Assembly (NCBI RefSeq): GCF_044542075.1
Contig: NZ_JBITTU010000003.1
Span: forward strand, 310,001-374,000
Length of the DNA: 64,000 nt
From: Leeuwenhoekiella sp044542075
GTDB lineage: Bacteria; Bacteroidota; Bacteroidia; Flavobacteriales; Flavobacteriaceae
Direction of reading: 5' to 3'
A model generated the notes under the pieces. The model was not told where the DNA came from, made no database searches, and worked only from the letters and a program-made list of their open reading frames with translations. Shown here in pieces: positions 34,709-42,778 of the stretch. Within the stretch, counting starts at the first letter, position 1, and the number at the start of each line of letters is the position of its first letter. Both the position numbers and the translations under genes were made by a program.

Positions 34709-35758
34709 TTATTTTGCATTTACCCTTTCAATAAAATTAATCAGACCTGTAAAGTAGGTTTCGGGATCGTCATACATCGCGAGATGGCTGCCGCTAGGGC
34801 AGTGCAGGTAAGCGCCGTTTTGTACTTCCTGAGCAATCCACTCCATATGCTTGGGATCCATCGTGTCGTGAGCGCCCCCTATGGTTAATGTGGGTACAGT
34901 TATATTTTTTAATTGATCTGTAATATCCCAATCTTTTAATTTGGCATCGCCTACAACTCCAAATTCACTGGGGCCTTGCATCGTGATGTACAACTCTGGA
35001 TTAATGTGTGCAAGAGCGCGCTGCACAGGGTTTGGCCATTCTTCAAGTGGCATACGCAATACGTGCTCAGTATAAAAATACTGCTGCACTACTTCTGCAT
35101 ATCTAGGATTGGTGTATTCATCATTAGCTTCTAGCGCTCTAATTTCAGCAAGAATCTCTGGTGGTAATTGAGGTCCCAGAACTTCATCTGCATACTTCAT
35201 ATATTCAGGAATCGAAGCCATCATATTAGAAATAATAAGGCCTTTTAAGTTTTCAGGATATTTTAAAGCATACTCCATTGCGAGGATACCACCCCACGAA
35301 CTGCCCAAAACATAGAAATTAGTGGCATCAAGATTTAGCGCTTTGCGCACCTGTTCTACCTCGTCAACATAGCGATCTACAGACCATAGGGTCGAATCGT
35401 TAGGCTTGTCGCTGTAAAATGATTCTAATTGATCGTAGTAATAGTATTCAATACCTGCCTTAGGTAAATACGAGTCAAAAACTTCAAAATACTCGTGCGT
35501 CATTCCTGGGCCGCCATGTAATAGTAAAACTTTCATATCAGGATTATTACCCACGCGCTTCGTCCACACCTTAAAGGTACCTGCGGTGGTTTCAATGGGA
35601 ATCATTTTTACGCCACCACTCAGTTTATCATCTCTATCTGAATAATCGAGGTAATTATTTACAGCGAGTTCAGCAGTTGCTGCGGTCTTTTCTTTTTTGG
35701 TATTAACACAGCCTGTAAGTAAAAAGGAAACTACACCTATAAATAGCAGTTTTTTCAT
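34709..35758 (-). CDS. Proline-iminopeptidase-like alpha/beta hydrolase lipoprotein
   Basis: The 349-aa exported protein has a clear lipobox (L-L-T-G-C, Cys17). The alpha/beta-hydrolase fold shows the H-G-G-P-G-M-T oxyanion motif (about residues 79-85) and the nucleophile elbow G-S-S-W-G-G (about 151-156), as in S33 proline iminopeptidases. The catalytic Asp and His probably lie in G-A-H-D-T-M-D-P and G-S-H-L-A-M-Y near the end. It likely releases N-terminal Pro residues from peptides outside the cytoplasm. It has no close operon partner. Confidence 0.92.
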   Translation of the reverse strand: MKKLLFIGVVSFLLTGCVNTKKEKTAATAELAVNNYLDYSDRDDKLSGGVKMIPIETTAGTFKVWTKRVGNNPDMKVLLLHGGPGMTHEYFEVFDSYLPKAGIEYYYYDQLESFYSDKPNDSTLWSVDRYVDEVEQVRKALNLDATNFYVLGSSWGGILAMEYALKYPENLKGLIISNMMASIPEYMKYADEVLGPQLPPEILAEIRALEANDEYTNPRYAEVVQQYFYTEHVLRMPLEEWPNPVQRALAHINPELYITMQGPSEFGVVGDAKLKDWDITDQLKNITVPTLTIGGAHDTMDPKHMEWIAQEVQNGAYLHCPSGSHLAMYDDPETYFTGLINFIERVNAK

Positions 35759-35945
35759 GTTGAGATTTTATATGAATTGAAAAATAAATACTTGACATAT
35801 TAAATATAAAACATTTAATAAACCGAATGCAAAAGGGTGTGAGTTAGTAGCTTTCTTTAATTAGATGGAAGCTATTAAGCAAATGCTCCGCTTTAAAGTT
35901 GAAAAATTAAATTTTCAAAAAGCGCTCAACCTATTTCTTAAAACC

Positions 35946-35985
35946 AAAAAAACCGCAACTCATTACAGAGTTGCGGTTAAATTTT
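35946..35985. terminator. Intrinsic terminator after the cysteine hydrolase gene
   Basis: Arms AACCGCAACTC and GAGTTGCGGTT enclose a 6-base loop. A runs lie on the left and T-rich sequence on the right. On the minus strand it follows the cysteine hydrolase stop at 36000. Confidence 0.85.
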
Positions 35986-35999
35986 GAGTCTTCTTATAT

Positions 36000-36542
36000 T
36001 TAATGCTTAAGGTATTTTTCTGTGTTTATCACTTTAGCATAGAAATAATCTAAAGCCGCCAGAAATGCAGTTTGCACGTCTTTTGCTGCAACCTGTTTTC
36101 CATTTATTTCAAGGTCTCTGGTTGCACAGGCATCACCTATTAGCGTACATTCAAAATCAAAATCTTTAGCTGCCCGAGTTGTGGCATCTACACACATATG
36201 GGTCATCATCCCACAAATAACGAGATGCTCAATTTCTAGATCTTTTAAAGTTTGCAATAAATTGGTATGTCTAAAACCATTTGGGTAATTTTTTACGATG
36301 TGTGTTTCTCCTTCTGTAGGAGTTACGCTTTTATGAATTTCTACGCCTGAAGTTTCCGGAATAAAAAAATCGCCGTCAGGACCCGATTTATGCTGAATGT
36401 GGATTACAGGTGAATTTTGCTCACGGAATCTAGCGAGTAACATTGCAGCATTCTCACTAGCTTTTTCAGGTTGTGAGAGTTCCATCTTGCCATTTTCAAA
36501 GTAGTCATTTTGAATATCAATTAAGATCAATGCAGTTTTCAT
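36000..36542 (-). CDS. Cysteine hydrolase, isochorismatase family
   Basis: The 180-aa cytosolic protein matches the nicotinamidase/isochorismatase fold: D-I-Q-N-D-Y-F (Asp9 of the catalytic triad), Lys in H-I-V-K-N-Y-P-N-G-F (about residue 91), and C-G-M-M-T-H-M-C-V-D-A-T-T-R-A (about 116-130), with the nucleophilic Cys in the second position of M-C-V. Nicotinamidases show similar motifs but longer proteins; the substrate is not known. The 260 bp upstream to the DUF2314 gene hold no other gene that I can see. Confidence 0.92.
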   Translation of the reverse strand: MKTALILIDIQNDYFENGKMELSQPEKASENAAMLLARFREQNSPVIHIQHKSGPDGDFFIPETSGVEIHKSVTPTEGETHIVKNYPNGFRHTNLLQTLKDLEIEHLVICGMMTHMCVDATTRAAKDFDFECTLIGDACATRDLEINGKQVAAKDVQTAFLAALDYFYAKVINTEKYLKH

Positions 36543-36802
36543 AGTTTTCCTTTTTGTGTTCTGCGCTTCTTTACTATAAGTAACAAGAGTTTTACGCAGC
36601 AGCGCAGAGACTTATTTTGCTGAAATTTAATTAAGAAAGATGCGGTTTTCTCTTAAGAGACCTATAAAAGGACAAATTTTGGTTTGTACTTGATTAAATC
36701 AATGATTGTTTTATTGCAAAACTTAATGCCTAATGGTCACACAAATGCTAAGAATGAGTATGCTTTATAAATACTTAAAAACGGATAAATTTTAGAATAC
36801 AG

Positions 36803-37306
36803 CTAATTAAAAATAAGTCCGGTTTCAGAATCAAAAATAGCGCGCTCTTCTTCAGTCATTTGATCGCGCAGTACTTTTATCGTATAGGCTCCCTGAGCAA
36901 TGCCATTATCAAAAAACATCCAATCACTTATTTTACTTTTATCTATTGTAATGGTTTCGCCCAGGCGTACTTCGTTTGTATTAACGGGCTCATTACCAAC
37001 AACCCCAATGTAGTTTCCGTTTTTTATCTTAATGTCTTGAATCCAAATATGTTCTCCACCGGTTGAGATGTCAAAACGTTGTTTGATACTGAAGTATTCA
37101 TACTTCGGCTTTTTACTTGCGATGGCTTTTTCAAAATGCTCAAAGTTTTTGTTTGCCTTTTTAATTGCATCATTCATTGCAGTATCGGCATCGTTTACGC
37201 TGTAAATATCTGGTTCACCTTCGCGAACCGTTTTGTTTGTGCTTGATTGCGCGCAGCACGTTAATGTGAAGGTTAATAGTATAAGCGTAAAGATTTTTAG
37301 TTTCAT
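36803..37306 (-). CDS. DUF2314 exported protein
   Basis: The 168-aa protein begins with a signal sequence (M-K-L-K-I-F-T-L-I-L-L, ending T-C-C-A-Q) and one DUF2314 domain of the YegJ type: M-N-D-A-I-K-K-A-N-K-N-F near residue 40, F-S-I-K-Q-R-F, E-H-I-W-I-Q-D-I (about 86-93) and D-W-M-F-F-D-N-G (about 124-131). The cysteine context is only a weak lipobox. I start at ATG 37306 and not at 37360 because the upstream 18 codons look like leader sequence. The function of the domain is unknown. Confidence 0.85.
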   Translation of the reverse strand: MKLKIFTLILLTFTLTCCAQSSTNKTVREGEPDIYSVNDADTAMNDAIKKANKNFEHFEKAIASKKPKYEYFSIKQRFDISTGGEHIWIQDIKIKNGNYIGVVGNEPVNTNEVRLGETITIDKSKISDWMFFDNGIAQGAYTIKVLRDQMTEEERAIFDSETGLIFN

Positions 37307-37322
37307 AAACGGTTTTAATTTA

Positions 37323-37481
37323 TTAGAAGAGTTTGTAATCCCGGGTATATTTTTCTTCAAGATCTTCTTCGTGGACTTTATTTAATGCCTTGATGATGCT
37401 TTGTATTATTGCTTGTCCTGCTTCTCGGAAAGAATCCATTTCAGAGATATAAGTAGAGGCCTTTTCTGCTATTTTATTTTT
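37323..37481 (-). pseudogene. Orphan reading-frame remnant upstream of the DUF2314 gene
   Basis: A frame open from after TGA 37482-37484 to TAA 37323 encodes K-I-A-E-K-A-S-T-Y-I-S-E followed by 38 aa from ATG 37439 (M-D-S-F-R-E-A-G-Q-A-I-I-Q-S). It looks like real helical protein and continues well upstream of the only ATG, so it may be the 3' tail of a degraded gene. I do not recognise the family. A short intact gene from 37439 is the alternative. Confidence 0.35.
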
Positions 37482-37525
37482 TCACTTAATTACGGATTTG
37501 AAGAAACTATATAATATCATTACAA

Positions 37526-38920
37526 TTAATTTATTTGGTTATGTTTCTTTTTCCAGGCAACTATTTTAGTACCTGTCTTACTCATAACTGGCTCTATTAA
37601 ATCTTTATCTCTTAGATCGTAAAAATGCCTTTTCATCACATTTTCAGATTTGATACCTGAGATTTCTCGTGCTTGCTTGTTTTTTATTTTATCGTTGACC
37701 TCTAAATAATCCATTATTCTTTCTTCTGGCGATGCAAGGGATGTGTGTGCTATAATTACCTTTATATAATTACCGTCTTCAAGTATTTTAGGAGCTTTTA
37801 ATCTAAACTCTTCCATTCTTTGAAATGCTGTATTCAAACCCTCGCCCATATCCTTATTTGCAGGGTTTTTATATTTATTTAGGACACGGACAAGTTTTGA
37901 GTTACGTGAAAATCGAGCATCTAATATATTTTCAATAGTTACATAACCAGGGAGTTTACCAGGACTCTTAATTTCGACTCTGTTATTAAAAATTAAAACT
38001 TGAATATCGTCTGAAATTGAATAATCTCGATGGATTACTGCGTTAACCAATATTTCCCAAATGGTCTCTGGTGGATATTTAACTTTCTCCAAACCTTTCG
38101 CTCCCATTATTTTTACAGATTCCATTATATTAGTTATAATTTCAGAAGCCTTTTTTATTTGCTCATTTAAACATCCCTCAACTGTGTGTTGCTCTTTTAG
38201 ATGAGCTCGTTCTGGGATTTCTTCCGATGTTTCATATCGGTTTATTTTAATACCACATCTTTTTGGAAGTAATGGAATAGGGTTGTCACTAAAAAGTAGA
38301 ATTCCTGCTGTACGAGGATCGTAAGAGTTTCTATCTACTAAATTTTGATTTACAGTGAACTCAATTGGGTCAGACTGAGGAGAATAATCCCTAAGGAACT
38401 TAATGATTTCAGAAGATTCAAATATATCCTCGGCTAACGCTGAATTAACAATTGAATCTTCGTATGAAGATTTGCCTTTGGCATAGGATAATGCTTGAAT
38501 CTGAGTAGGATCTTTTATAGGTAATGATTGAGCTGATTTTCTAATGTAAACAGCTTGATTGACAGTTTTATGGACTGATTCACTTTTTTCTATAGTAATT
38601 CTGAGAGCATATTTTCCGGAGCCATCTTTTAAAAATTCATAAGAGTGTGGAATTGTAGGTGAAAGTTGAGTTAAATTCTGGAAAACAAAATTGAATGCTT
38701 CCATATTATCTATGCCTTGCCAGCGCTTCAATGGGTTCTTGTCTTCTTTTTTATCTTTTATTCCTATTATGAATTCGCCCCCGTCAGCATTTGCAAAAGC
38801 GACTGCTATTTTTTGAATTTTATCTCCTTTTATTTCGAAGGCTTTATTATCATAAAAATGACTTTCATCTCTATTTGAAAGTTCAATTATTTCTTCTTTT
38901 GACAGTAATCTTTCTTTCAT
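37526..38920 (-). CDS. AlbA_2/Schlafen-type DNA-binding protein with HATPase_c_4-like domain
   Basis: The 464-aa cytosolic protein starts with an AlbA_2 (Schlafen-type) region: E-I-K-G-D, V-A-F-A-N-A-D-G-G-E-F-I-I-G-I (about residues 38-52). A middle region and an HATPase_c_4-like segment follow, W-E-I-L-V-N-A-V-I-H-R-D-Y (about 286-298), then V-E-I-K-S-P-G. A C-terminal winged-helix-like part (about 400-464) closes it. These proteins are usually annotated as transcriptional regulators or ATP-binding proteins and occur in accessory regions. No restriction or toxin partner is next to it. The upstream 318 bp hold no gene. Confidence 0.85.
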   Translation of the reverse strand: MKERLLSKEEIIELSNRDESHFYDNKAFEIKGDKIQKIAVAFANADGGEFIIGIKDKKEDKNPLKRWQGIDNMEAFNFVFQNLTQLSPTIPHSYEFLKDGSGKYALRITIEKSESVHKTVNQAVYIRKSAQSLPIKDPTQIQALSYAKGKSSYEDSIVNSALAEDIFESSEIIKFLRDYSPQSDPIEFTVNQNLVDRNSYDPRTAGILLFSDNPIPLLPKRCGIKINRYETSEEIPERAHLKEQHTVEGCLNEQIKKASEIITNIMESVKIMGAKGLEKVKYPPETIWEILVNAVIHRDYSISDDIQVLIFNNRVEIKSPGKLPGYVTIENILDARFSRNSKLVRVLNKYKNPANKDMGEGLNTAFQRMEEFRLKAPKILEDGNYIKVIIAHTSLASPEERIMDYLEVNDKIKNKQAREISGIKSENVMKRHFYDLRDKDLIEPVMSKTGTKIVAWKKKHNQIN

Positions 38921-39238
38921 TTTAATTTTAATTAGTGATACGCATTATTATATTAATGATTCCGAGTGCAAGTAGCTATATTTTATAGTTAAAAACCTAT
39001 TTCTCGTGTATAGGCGTTGTCCAAGAATATGAAATAAATACTTTTTAATTGATAAGATTCAGTTGTTTTAGATTTGCTCTGGCTTTTTTCCAACACGAAC
39101 TATTTTTTTTAAAAAATATAACCTTAAATATAACCCAACTTTCAATAACCACTTTACGCCATTACGTAAACCACATAAAAAAAGCGACAATTCTCTATGA
39201 ATTGTCGCTTTAATTTTTTTAGGTATTCCGTTACGGGT
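38921..39238. other. Non-coding interval of 318 bp between the AlbA_2 gene and the thioredoxin-like gene
   Basis: The interval is AT-rich. Apart from the terminator at 39176-39220, I see no ORF, repeat or RNA structure that I can support. It must contain the promoter of the AlbA_2 gene, but no full TTTG/TAnnTTTG pair is obvious. Confidence 0.6.
39176..39220. terminator. Intrinsic terminator after the thioredoxin-like gene
   Basis: Arms AAAGCGACAATTC and GAATTGTCGCTTT enclose a 5-base loop, with A and T runs on either side. On the minus strand it follows the stop at 39239. Confidence 0.9.
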
Positions 39239-39823
39239 CTAATTTGCGTAGGCGTGTTTATAGGGTTCGCCTTTTAAAATTTTCAGCATATCTGCCTCGA
39301 GACTTTCTATAGGGTATTCTACAATACGCCCCAGTTCTTTGCCATCTTTACTAAAAATAAGCGTAGGTACACGTATGATGTCTTTACCAGCTTCCAAGCC
39401 TTGTGGAGTGGTCTTTGAACGGTCTACAGTGATGAGTTCGATATCTTTTGTTTTACTAGCAGAATCCAGAATTTTGTAAAAACGAGGCGTCTCACGCTTG
39501 CTGTCGCCGCACCAGGTTCCCATAAACACAGTGATTTCAACATCCTTTAGAAGTGGTTTAAGTTCTTCAAGTAAACCGCTGTCAACAGTGTAGTCTCCAT
39601 ATTCGGGGTTAAACCAACTTCCAAATGTTCCTGCCTGCAACTGGGTACGTTGTGTTTTGCCGGTTAGCATTTCGGGTTGTTGTGGTGCTTCGGGTGCTTC
39701 TGGCATTTGTGGTGCTTCTGCAGTTACGGGTGTTTCCACTTGCGCAACAACACTGCTTTTAGATTTACAACTTACTACAGCTGCACACACAAGTGCGAGG
39801 CTTAAATATTTTAATGTTCTCAT
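39239..39823 (-). CDS. Thioredoxin-like lipoprotein with WCGDS motif
   Basis: The 194-aa exported lipoprotein has a lipobox (A-V-V-S-C, Cys19). A Pro/Glu/Ala-rich linker (about residues 28-55) leads to a thioredoxin fold whose active site reads G-T-W-C-G-D-S-K-R-E (about 104-113), and the cis-Pro lies in R-V-P-T-L. The single active-site Cys in place of C-x-x-C means it probably does not act as a dithiol oxidoreductase by itself. The linker is unusually proline-rich. It is encoded 11 bp behind gpmI. Confidence 0.88.
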   Translation of the reverse strand: MRTLKYLSLALVCAAVVSCKSKSSVVAQVETPVTAEAPQMPEAPEAPQQPEMLTGKTQRTQLQAGTFGSWFNPEYGDYTVDSGLLEELKPLLKDVEITVFMGTWCGDSKRETPRFYKILDSASKTKDIELITVDRSKTTPQGLEAGKDIIRVPTLIFSKDGKELGRIVEYPIESLEADMLKILKGEPYKHAYAN

Positions 39824-39834
39824 AGTTTGTATTA

Positions 39835-41352
39835 TTAACTAACCAGACTTTCCTGATCCATAACTTCTGGTTTTTGTATGCCCATCATATCTAAAATAGT
39901 AGGAGCGACGTTGCCCAGAATTCCGTTTTTAACTTCTTTAATGTCATTGTCTACCACGATAATAGGCACCGGGTTTGTGGTGTGTGCGGTGTTTGGCGAT
40001 CCGTCTTCGTTTGCCATGGTCTCACAGTTACCGTGATCTGCAATCACAATACTGCTGTAGCCGTGCTCCATGCCGGTTTCTACTACAGCTTTAGCACAAG
40101 CGTCAACGGTTTCTACCGCTTTGATTGCGGCCTCTAAAATACCGGTGTGACCCACCATATCTGGGTTGGCAAAATTTAAACACACAAAATCTACCTCCTC
40201 TTTTTTAAGTTCGGCAACAATTTTGTCACGTACTTCATAAGCACTCATTTCGGGCTGTAAATCGTAAGTCGCAACATCTGGAGATTTTGCGATTAAACGG
40301 GTTTCGCCTTCAAAAGGTTGTTCTCTTCCGCCGGAAAAGAAAAAAGTTACGTGTGGGTATTTTTCGGTTTCTGCAATACGAATTTGCTTTTTTCCGGCTT
40401 TAGCAACGACTTCTCCGAGGGTATTTTCGAGATTGTCTTTGTCAAAAATTACGTGAATGTTTTTAAACGTCTGGTCGTAATTTGTCATCGTTACATAATG
40501 CAGATCGAGCTTATGGGTATTTTGCTCGTGAAAATCTTCCTGCGAAAGCATACGGGTTAACTCGCGACCTCTATCGGTACGATAATTAAAGAAAATGACA
40601 ACATCACCATCTTTGATTTGGGTTACAGGATTGCCGTTTTCGGTTACTACAATAGGTTCTAAAAATTCATCTGTAGTGCCGTCTTTGTAGCTTTCTCTAA
40701 TCGCTGTAACAGGATCGTAAGTATGACTTCCTATGCTGTGCACACAAGCGTCATAGGCTTTTTTAACGCGTTCCCAGCGAGTGTCGCGATCCATTGCAAA
40801 ATAACGTCCGGTTACAGTGGCTAGTTTAGCACCATTTGCACTTGCGTACACATTCAAGTCTTCTATAAAACCGGCCCCACTTTGCGGGTCTACATCACGA
40901 CCGTCTGTAAACGCGTGAATATATACTTCTTTTATGCCTGCTTCCTGGGCAGCCTTAATTAAGCCTTTTACGTGCTCTATATGTGCGTGCACGCCACCAT
41001 CTGAAACCAGACCGAGTAAATGAACGGGTTTGTTGTGTTCTTTTGCATACGCAAACGCATCTTTAAGCTCAGGCTGCTCGCGCAATTTATTTTCTCTGAG
41101 TGACTTATTAATCTTAGCAAAATCCTGATACACAATGCGACCGGCACCCAGATTCATATGGCCAACTTCACTATTTCCCATCTGGCCGTCTGGCAGACCT
41201 ACATTGCCACCGTGGGTAAGCAATTGCGCATGCGGGTATTTTGTGTATAACGAATCTATAAAGGGTGTGTTTGCAAGATCTACTGCAGAAACATTTTTAT
41301 TAGGTGCAAATCCCCAACCGTCGAGGATCATTAATAGTACTTTCTTGTTCAT
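39835..41352 (-). CDS. gpmI: 2,3-bisphosphoglycerate-independent phosphoglycerate mutase
   Basis: The 505-aa enzyme interconverts 3- and 2-phosphoglycerate in glycolysis using two Mn ions. Alkaline-phosphatase-type motifs are present: D-G-W-G (first metal Asp, about residue 11), Q-M-G-N-S-E-V-G-H with the catalytic Ser (about 57-65), F-T-D-G-R-D-V (about 148) and the late metal cluster N-F-A-N-P-D-M-V-G-H-T-G (about 398) and I-A-D-H-G-N-C-E. It is followed by the thioredoxin-like lipoprotein gene (11-bp gap). Confidence 0.97.
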   Translation of the reverse strand: MNKKVLLMILDGWGFAPNKNVSAVDLANTPFIDSLYTKYPHAQLLTHGGNVGLPDGQMGNSEVGHMNLGAGRIVYQDFAKINKSLRENKLREQPELKDAFAYAKEHNKPVHLLGLVSDGGVHAHIEHVKGLIKAAQEAGIKEVYIHAFTDGRDVDPQSGAGFIEDLNVYASANGAKLATVTGRYFAMDRDTRWERVKKAYDACVHSIGSHTYDPVTAIRESYKDGTTDEFLEPIVVTENGNPVTQIKDGDVVIFFNYRTDRGRELTRMLSQEDFHEQNTHKLDLHYVTMTNYDQTFKNIHVIFDKDNLENTLGEVVAKAGKKQIRIAETEKYPHVTFFFSGGREQPFEGETRLIAKSPDVATYDLQPEMSAYEVRDKIVAELKKEEVDFVCLNFANPDMVGHTGILEAAIKAVETVDACAKAVVETGMEHGYSSIVIADHGNCETMANEDGSPNTAHTTNPVPIIVVDNDIKEVKNGILGNVAPTILDMMGIQKPEVMDQESLVS

Positions 41353-41370
41353 GATTATCTAGTTGTTCTA

Positions 41371-41378
41371 CAAAGATA
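41371..41378 (-). promoter_or_regulatory. gpmI -7 box (TATCTTTG)
   Basis: A perfect TAnnTTTG box on the minus strand lies 18 bases before the gpmI ATG. No clear TTG is seen at the expected spacing upstream. Confidence 0.55.
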
Positions 41379-41445
41379 AGGACTAATGTAACTAATGGCT
41401 AAAACTTTAAATAGCAATCACGATAGCGATTGAGTGAGGTGTTTT

Positions 41446-41534
41446 ATTCTTTTTTGCATTGCCAAAAAATGAATCAAAAAAGTCTAGACTTAAGAAATGA
41501 TTTCTAAATTTTTCATTCAGCTTCTAAATTTTCT
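41446..41534. repeat. Structured repeat, copy A (truncated)
   Basis: These 89 bp align without gaps to 41806-41894 with about eight differences. The left part forms a hairpin ATTCTTTTTTG/CAAAAAATGAAT around a CATTGC loop, with one bulged T. The right part ends at CTTCTAAATTTTCT, after which similarity to copy B stops. It carries no credible gene. Confidence 0.8.
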
Positions 41535-41583
41535 ATATACTGGTTTTGGTACTAATGCAACACTAAGTCTTTTAGGGTGTTCT

Positions 41584-41617
41584 GTTCATTTTCTTTGCTT
41601 CTCCAAAGAAAACGAAC
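41584..41617. repeat. Long hairpin related to the structured repeat
   Basis: GTTCATTTTCTTTG and CAAAGAAAACGAAC pair in 13 of 14 positions around a CTTCTC loop. The arms resemble the hairpin arms of copies A and B, so it may be a third, diverged member. Just downstream (about 41675-41710) AGCTCC and GGAGCT form a further stem around GTCGCTATCGCTCC. Confidence 0.65.
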
Positions 41618-41805
41618 CAAAAGAAAAGAGCCTCTCGCTTAGGAATTTTTCGCCTCACGGGCAAAAACCGCTTTTTCAGCTCCGCGTCGCTATCGCTCCT
41701 GTCTTTCGGAGCTGCCTGCAGCTATTCTGAACCGAGAGATTAAAAATTGAATACCCTAAGAAGCATGGTTTCGTAGGTTATTTTTGAGTAGTTCGTTTTA
41801 TGGCT

Positions 41806-41963
41806 GTTCTTTTTTGCATTGCCCAAAAAAGAACCAAAAAAGTCTAGGCTTAAGAAAAGATCTCTAAATTTTTCATTCGGCTTCTAAATTTTCTGAACTC
41901 CTCTGCGGGTCAAACAGCAGAAAATTTCACGAAGCGCTCTTTTCAAATTATACGAGATCTTTT
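41806..41963. repeat. Structured repeat, copy B (hairpin plus nested inverted repeat)
   Basis: A perfect 11-bp hairpin GTTCTTTTTTG/CAAAAAAGAAC (41806-41834, loop CATTGCC) is followed by a 109-bp element with perfect end arms AAAAGATCTC (41855-41864) and GAGATCTTTT (41954-41963). Nested inside are GCTTC/GAAGC (41880-41884, 41931-41935) and AAATTTTCTG/CAGAAAATTT (41886-41895, 41918-41927). The whole can fold as one long imperfect stem. It lies just after the M48 stop. Confidence 0.8.
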
Positions 41964-41978
41964 CTGTATGCTGGTTTA

Positions 41979-42746
41979 TTAATTTGAGCGATACTTTTCA
42001 ATTGCTGCCTGTATTTTTGCAATGCGGTTTTCAGGATCGGGGTGTGAACTTTGAAACTCAGGAACGCTTTGCCCGCCGCTGGCTTCTTTTAAAATTTTCA
42101 TCACCTCAATTAAAGCTTCCGGGTTGTAATCTGCTTCAATCATAAACTTAACGCCTAATTCATCACTTTCGAGTTCGTCACCACGCCCATTTTTAAGCAA
42201 TAAGGTTTGTCCAATCTGTGAGGCTAGCATCCCGGCATCTGCACCCACTTGAGCACCGGTAGCAACCGTATTTGCGAGTTCGCTTTGTGCAATACGCTCA
42301 GCAGAATGACGGCCTACCACGTGACCTATCTCATGGCCTAAAACTCCTGCGAGTTGATCTTCAGTATCTAACCGCTCCATAAGGGCGTAGGTTATAAACA
42401 CCTGGCCACCGGGCAAAGCAAACGCATTTACCGTGTTGGGATCGCGCAACAGGTGAAATTCATACTGATACGGCGTCTCCCGTGCAATAGTATTATCTAC
42501 CAGCTTTTTTCCCACCATATCTACAAAATCCTGCAGTTGCTGGTCTGGGTGTAAACCGCCGTGCTGTTCTGCCATCATAGGCGCATTTTGTAAACCTATG
42601 GCAATCTCCTCATCTGTAGAAAGATTTATCGCCTGTGTACGTCCGGTGTACGGGTTTTCTTCCTGGCTGCCACAGTATCTAATTAAACCAAAGGCGACGA
42701 TACCTACGCCTAAAAGTATTTTGAGAGATCTTCCTCCTAGTTTCAT
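41979..42746 (-). CDS. M48-family metallopeptidase
   Basis: The 255-aa protein has an N-terminal hydrophobic segment (residues about 8-24) and a periplasmic M48 domain. The zinc site is L-G-H-E-I-G-H-V-V-G-R-H (about residues 136-147), with the third ligand Glu in D-E-L-G-V-K (about 198). L-P-G-G-Q-V-F is a family motif near 110. BepA-like enzymes of this family survey outer-membrane protein assembly; the exact role here is unknown. It is the last gene of a run GNAT, GNAT, M15, M48. Confidence 0.93.
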   Translation of the reverse strand: MKLGGRSLKILLGVGIVAFGLIRYCGSQEENPYTGRTQAINLSTDEEIAIGLQNAPMMAEQHGGLHPDQQLQDFVDMVGKKLVDNTIARETPYQYEFHLLRDPNTVNAFALPGGQVFITYALMERLDTEDQLAGVLGHEIGHVVGRHSAERIAQSELANTVATGAQVGADAGMLASQIGQTLLLKNGRGDELESDELGVKFMIEADYNPEALIEVMKILKEASGGQSVPEFQSSHPDPENRIAKIQAAIEKYRSN

Positions 42747-42778
42747 AATATGCTGATTGTTGTTGGGTTAGGTTAAAT

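Noticed and set aside
37526..38920. AlbA_2 gene as part of an anti-phage system
   Set aside because: It is a single gene without nuclease, toxin or methylase partners, and the family is widely found as a regulator.
41497..41730. 77-aa ORF in the gpmI/M48 gap
   Set aside because: The frame crosses the hairpin repeat, contains no domain and matches the repeat-derived spurious peptides seen in such elements.
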